The translations under genes and the position numbers were made by a program. Below, one piece after another: positions 60,977-64,000 of a stretch of DNA of 64,000 nucleotides. This DNA comes from Vogesella aquatica (GTDB lineage Bacteria > Pseudomonadota > Gammaproteobacteria > Burkholderiales > Chromobacteriaceae). The notes below the pieces were generated by a model, which was not told where the DNA came from, ran no database searches, and was given only the letters and a program-made list of their open reading frames with translations. Numbering within the stretch: position 1 is the first letter of the stretch; every line of letters starts with the position of its first letter. Location of the stretch: contig NZ_JAQQLF010000006.1 of assembly GCF_028548455.1 (NCBI RefSeq), positions 124,001 to 188,000 on the forward strand, in the 5' to 3' direction.

Positions 60977-62392
60977 TTGCAGCAAGAAAACACCTTGGTG
61001 GCTGCCGCCGAGAATGCGGCCAAGCCATGGGGCAGCTATAGCGTGCTGGTAGTGGATGACGAGCCGGGCATGGTGAATTTCATCCGTCGTGCGCTGGAGG
61101 TGCGCTGCGGTAGCGTGCATACCGCCGGTAGCGTCGAGGATGCCGAGCCACTGGTGGCGCAGCAGCGTTTCGATTTGATCGTGCTGGATATTTCCCTGCC
61201 CGGCATGTCGGGCGTGAACTGGCTCAAGCAGCTGCGCGAGCGCGGGGTGAACAGCGAAGTCATCCTGATGACGGCGTTTGCCGACGTGGAAACCGCTATC
61301 GACGCCTTGCGCGCCGGCGCTTCGGACTTTCTGCTGAAGCCGTTTTCGCTGGCGCAGCTGATCAACTCGGCCAGGCGCGCCTTCGAGCGTGCGCGGCTGG
61401 AGGCAGAAAACTGGGTGCTGCGCCGCGAGGTGGCCTCGCACGCCAGCCGCAGCCATGTCAGCCGCGACGGCCTGATCGGCCACTCGCCGGCTATCGCCGA
61501 GCTGCGCACCCTGCTGCAGCGCTTTGCGCCCATGCCGTCTACTGTGCTGATACAGGGGGAGTCCGGTACCGGCAAAGAAGTGGTGGCCCGCGCGCTGCAC
61601 CAGCAAAGCCCGCGCGCCAATGCCAGCTTTGTACCGGTGAACTGCGCTGCCATCGCGCAAGAGTTGATCGAAAGCGAGCTGTTCGGCCATGTGAAGGGGG
61701 CGTATACCGGCGCTACCGGTAGCCGCGACGGCCTGTTTTACTACGCCCGCGGCGGTACGCTGTTTCTGGATGAAATCGGCGAGCTGCCTTTGCCCATCCA
61801 GGCCAAGCTGCTGCGTGTGCTGGAGGAGCGCCGCATCCGCCCGGTGGGCTCGGAGCAGGAAATCAAGGTAGATGTGCGCGTGATTGCCGCCACCAACAAG
61901 CCGCTGGCGGACGAGGTGGCGGCCGGGCGCTTCCGTGCCGATTTGTATTACCGCCTGCAGGTGCTGGAGCTGCACTTACCACCACTGCGCGAGCGTACCG
62001 AAGACCTGCCCGAGTTGGCCGCACATTTTATGGACCTGCTCAGCCCCGCGCTGGGGGTGCAGCCGGTAGAGGTGGAGCCGGCCATTCTGGCGGCCATGGC
62101 CGCCTACGACTGGCCGGGCAATGTGCGCGAACTGAAGAACCTGGTAGAGCGCTCGCTGATTCTGGGTTATGTGCCACGCGACCTGCCATGCACGCGCGCG
62201 GCCGGTAGTGCCGGGCCGGCTGGCGAGGCTGCGGCCAACCTGGCCGGCGCGGACGAGTGCCTGGCCGAGGTGGAAAACCGCCATATCCGCACCATTCTGG
62301 CAGCCTGTGGTGGCAACAAGTCCGAGGCGGCGCGCCGCCTGGGTATCTCGCGCAAGACGCTGGAACGCAAATGTCTGGCCTGGGGCGAGTAG
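60977..62392 (+). CDS. NtrC-type sigma54-dependent response regulator
   Basis: A 471-residue activator. Receiver domain (about 18-135) with VLVVDDEPGM, the phospho-acceptor Asp in DLIVLDISLPGMSG and LKPF. AAA+ domain with Walker A GESGTGKE, the sigma54-contact loop as GAYTGA (usual form GAFTGA), and Walker B GGTLFLDEIGELP. Fis-type helix-turn-helix at the end (NKSEAARRLGISRKTLERK). The start is taken as TTG at 60977 because AAGGAG lies 7 bases before it; an ATG at 60929 has no such site and would lie in the enhancer region. It probably controls fdnG and moaA. Confidence 0.9.
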   Translation: MQQENTLVAAAENAAKPWGSYSVLVVDDEPGMVNFIRRALEVRCGSVHTAGSVEDAEPLVAQQRFDLIVLDISLPGMSGVNWLKQLRERGVNSEVILMTAFADVETAIDALRAGASDFLLKPFSLAQLINSARRAFERARLEAENWVLRREVASHASRSHVSRDGLIGHSPAIAELRTLLQRFAPMPSTVLIQGESGTGKEVVARALHQQSPRANASFVPVNCAAIAQELIESELFGHVKGAYTGATGSRDGLFYYARGGTLFLDEIGELPLPIQAKLLRVLEERRIRPVGSEQEIKVDVRVIAATNKPLADEVAAGRFRADLYYRLQVLELHLPPLRERTEDLPELAAHFMDLLSPALGVQPVEVEPAILAAMAAYDWPGNVRELKNLVERSLILGYVPRDLPCTRAAGSAGPAGEAAANLAGADECLAEVENRHIRTILAACGGNKSEAARRLGISRKTLERKCLAWGE

Positions 62393-64000
62393 CGCGGCTG
62401 TGGCAGCGGCTGATGCAGCCGCTGAACCGCTCGGTGCGCAACCGTTTTGTCGCGTTGGCGCTGTTCCCGCTGGTGGTGGGGTTTCCGGTGTTGCTGCTGT
62501 TGCTGGCCGGTTGGGGCGGGGCGGCTTTTCAGGAGCTGCTGGTGTTCAAGGTGCGTAGCGACCTGGCGGTAGCGACGACCTACTTTGAGCGGGTGCAGGG
62601 CGATGTTGGCCGCAACATCGAAGCCTTGGCCAATTCCGAAGCGCTGGCCGATGCCTGGCGGCACCCCGGGGCCGGGCTGGACGCGTTGTTGCAGTCGCGG
62701 GCGCAGTCGCTGGCGCTGGATTACCTGCTGCTGGTGGATGAGCGCCAACAGGTGGTGGCGAGCTCCCTGCGCGGCACGCCGCACCCGGCCTACCCGGATG
62801 GCAGCGTGCTGGCTGCCGGCCTGGCCGGGCAGAATCGTGTCGCGCTGGATACGTTCAGCCCGGCGCAGTTGGCCGCACTGTCGCCGGCATTGGCCCAGCG
62901 TGCGCGCATCGAGCTGCGCCCAACGCGCGGTGCCCGGCCCAGCCTGCAACAGCAGAGCCTGTCCGGGCTGGTGCTGCACGCTGCCGCGGCGGTGCCCGGG
63001 CGGCGCATGGCGCTGGTGGGCGGCTTGCTGCTGAATCGCAATGTGGACTTTGTCGACCGCATCCAGCATCTGGTTTACCCGCCAGGCTCGCTGCCGCAGC
63101 GTAGCCGCGGCTCTACTACGCTGTTTCTGGATGATGTGCGTATCGCTACTACTGTGGCCTTGCCCCAGGGCGGGCGGGCTATCGGCACCCGGGTGTCCGG
63201 CGCGGTAGCCGACCGCGTGCTGGAGCACGGCCAGCTATGGCTGGACAGGGCGCTGGTGGTGGGCGACTGGTATGTGTCCGGTTACCAGCCCCTGAAAGAT
63301 AGCCGTGGCGAGCGGGTGGGCATGCTGTATGTGGGCTTTCTGGAGCAGCCTTTCGTGCTGGCCAAATGGATGGCGCTGGCGGTGCTGTTTGTGCTGTTTG
63401 CCATCACCATGGCGGTGGCGGCCTGGGTGAGCTGGCGCTTTGCCCAGTCGGTTATCCACCCGGTGGGGCGGCTGCGCGCCACTATGCGCCAGGTGGAGGC
63501 GGGGCAGCTGGATGCCCGCGTGGGCCGTTTGCCGCAGGACGACGAGCTGGCCATGCTGGCCAGCCATTTTGACCACCTGCTGGACCGTATCCAGTCGCAA
63601 AACCAGGCGCTGACGCGCTGGGCCGCCGAGCTGGACGACAAGGTGGCCGAGCGCACGCGCGAGCTGGCTGCGGCCAACCAGACCCTGCTGACGGCGCAGC
63701 AGCAACTGTTCAAGTCGGAGAAGCTGGCGGCCATTGGCCAGCTGGCAGCGGGCATTGCGCACGAGGTCAATAACCCTGTGGCAGTGATACAGGGCAATCT
63801 CGAATTGATGCGCGAGCTGCTGGGCGAGGCCGGGGCGCCGGTGGCCGAGGAGTTCCGTCTGCTGAACGAGCAGGTACAGCGCATCCGGCTGATTGTGGCC
63901 AAGCTGCTGCAGTATGCCCGCCCCAGCGAGTATTCGGGCTACCTGCAGCAAGTACGCCCCGAGGAGGTGTTTCAGGATAGCCTGGTGCTGGTCAGTCACC
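62371..64000 (+). CDS. Membrane sensor histidine kinase, 3' end outside window
   Basis: The frame runs from ATG 62371 (22-base overlap with the regulator gene) to the window end, 543 codons visible. It has a membrane segment (about 27-52), a large periplasmic sensor region of about 280 residues (Cache-like), a second membrane segment (about 332-355), HAMP, a coiled linker, and a HisKA domain with the phospho-accepting His464 in AAGIAHEVNNPVAVIQGNLE. The ATPase domain lies beyond the window. It is the partner of the upstream regulator; the signal may be formate or a related small acid (inference). Confidence 0.9.
   Translation, partial: MSGLGRVARLWQRLMQPLNRSVRNRFVALALFPLVVGFPVLLLLLAGWGGAAFQELLVFKVRSDLAVATTYFERVQGDVGRNIEALANSEALADAWRHPGAGLDALLQSRAQSLALDYLLLVDERQQVVASSLRGTPHPAYPDGSVLAAGLAGQNRVALDTFSPAQLAALSPALAQRARIELRPTRGARPSLQQQSLSGLVLHAAAAVPGRRMALVGGLLLNRNVDFVDRIQHLVYPPGSLPQRSRGSTTLFLDDVRIATTVALPQGGRAIGTRVSGAVADRVLEHGQLWLDRALVVGDWYVSGYQPLKDSRGERVGMLYVGFLEQPFVLAKWMALAVLFVLFAITMAVAAWVSWRFAQSVIHPVGRLRATMRQVEAGQLDARVGRLPQDDELAMLASHFDHLLDRIQSQNQALTRWAAELDDKVAERTRELAAANQTLLTAQQQLFKSEKLAAIGQLAAGIAHEVNNPVAVIQGNLELMRELLGEAGAPVAEEFRLLNEQVQRIRLIVAKLLQYARPSEYSGYLQQVRPEEVFQDSLVLVSH

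Overview
The window is about 64 kb of GC-rich (mid-60s %), gene-dense chromosomal DNA. Short intergenic gaps, many ATGA or TGATG stop-start overlaps and frequent GC-rich terminator hairpins fit a free-living proteobacterium. Gene content (apaG, gph-trpE, dapF-DUF484, UPF0149, serC-pheA, a MotB/HDOD cluster, Fdn-type formate dehydrogenase) and codon use suggest a betaproteobacterium of the Neisseriales, of the Chromobacteriaceae kind (Vogesella/Aquitalea/Chromobacterium-like). This placement is inference; there is no rRNA gene in the window. I see no insertion sequence, prophage core or CRISPR array.

Layout. 1-6.5 kb: the 3' end of a PepSY membrane protein, a stand-alone CARF/PD-(D/E)XK nuclease of the DUF1887 (Card1/Can2-like) family, and a two-gene signalling operon (substrate-binding lipoprotein plus PAS-GGDEF-EAL protein). 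6.5-14.2 kb: trpE and gph, an unknown lipoprotein, rpe-SDR, apaG, an Atm1-type ABC exporter and tRNA-Thr(TGT). 14.2-21.6 kb: a secreted very basic protein, an amino-acid ABC binding protein and permease without an ATPase, then gyrA, two hotdog thioesterases and serC. 21.7-28.2 kb: an MFS transporter, a methyltransferase, pheA, a LOG-family protein, a DAHP synthase with an altered metal site, OsmC, a membrane protein and DUF484. 28.2-35.7 kb: dapF, a TetR-DUF4442-dienoyl-CoA isomerase operon, crcB, a GGDEF protein, a sugar MFS transporter and a GNAT protein. 35.9-41 kb: a UmuD-like peptidase with a 49-aa partner, a periplasmic binding-like protein, a methyltransferase, a UPF0149 protein, a pseudouridine synthase and mobA. 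41-49.3 kb: moaA, then a putrescine module (puuC-puuR divergent from ald-puuD-puuA-spuC). 49.5-54.3 kb: motB, a methyltransferase, an HDOD protein, an RNA methyltransferase and a double GNAT protein. 54.4-64 kb: a formate dehydrogenase operon (fdnGHI-fdhDE) divergent from a sigma54-type two-component system whose kinase runs off the window.

Two signals go beyond ordinary annotation. (1) The 10-mer GTTGGCCGCA occurs 50 times exactly by my count (30 forward, 20 reverse), about one per 1.3 kb, in all three codon phases and in intergenic DNA, with many one-base variants. This is the density and behaviour of a DNA uptake sequence, but it is unrelated to the Neisseria DUS. (2) A 14-bp element, GACARAWWGTCGCA, is found twice upstream of moaA and as an inverted pair upstream of fdnG. 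Each pair lies about 110-160 bp upstream of a good sigma54 (-24/-12) promoter. This predicts a formate dehydrogenase/molybdenum-cofactor regulon run by the NtrC-type regulator next to fdnG.

Genes that appear to work together: moaA, mobA, fdhD and fdhE supply cofactor and maturation to FdnGHI. SpuC, PuuA, PuuC and PuuD degrade putrescine, and Ald may recycle the alanine made by SpuC. The TetR operon looks like a branch of unsaturated fatty-acid beta-oxidation. All coordinates and counts were read by eye without database searches.
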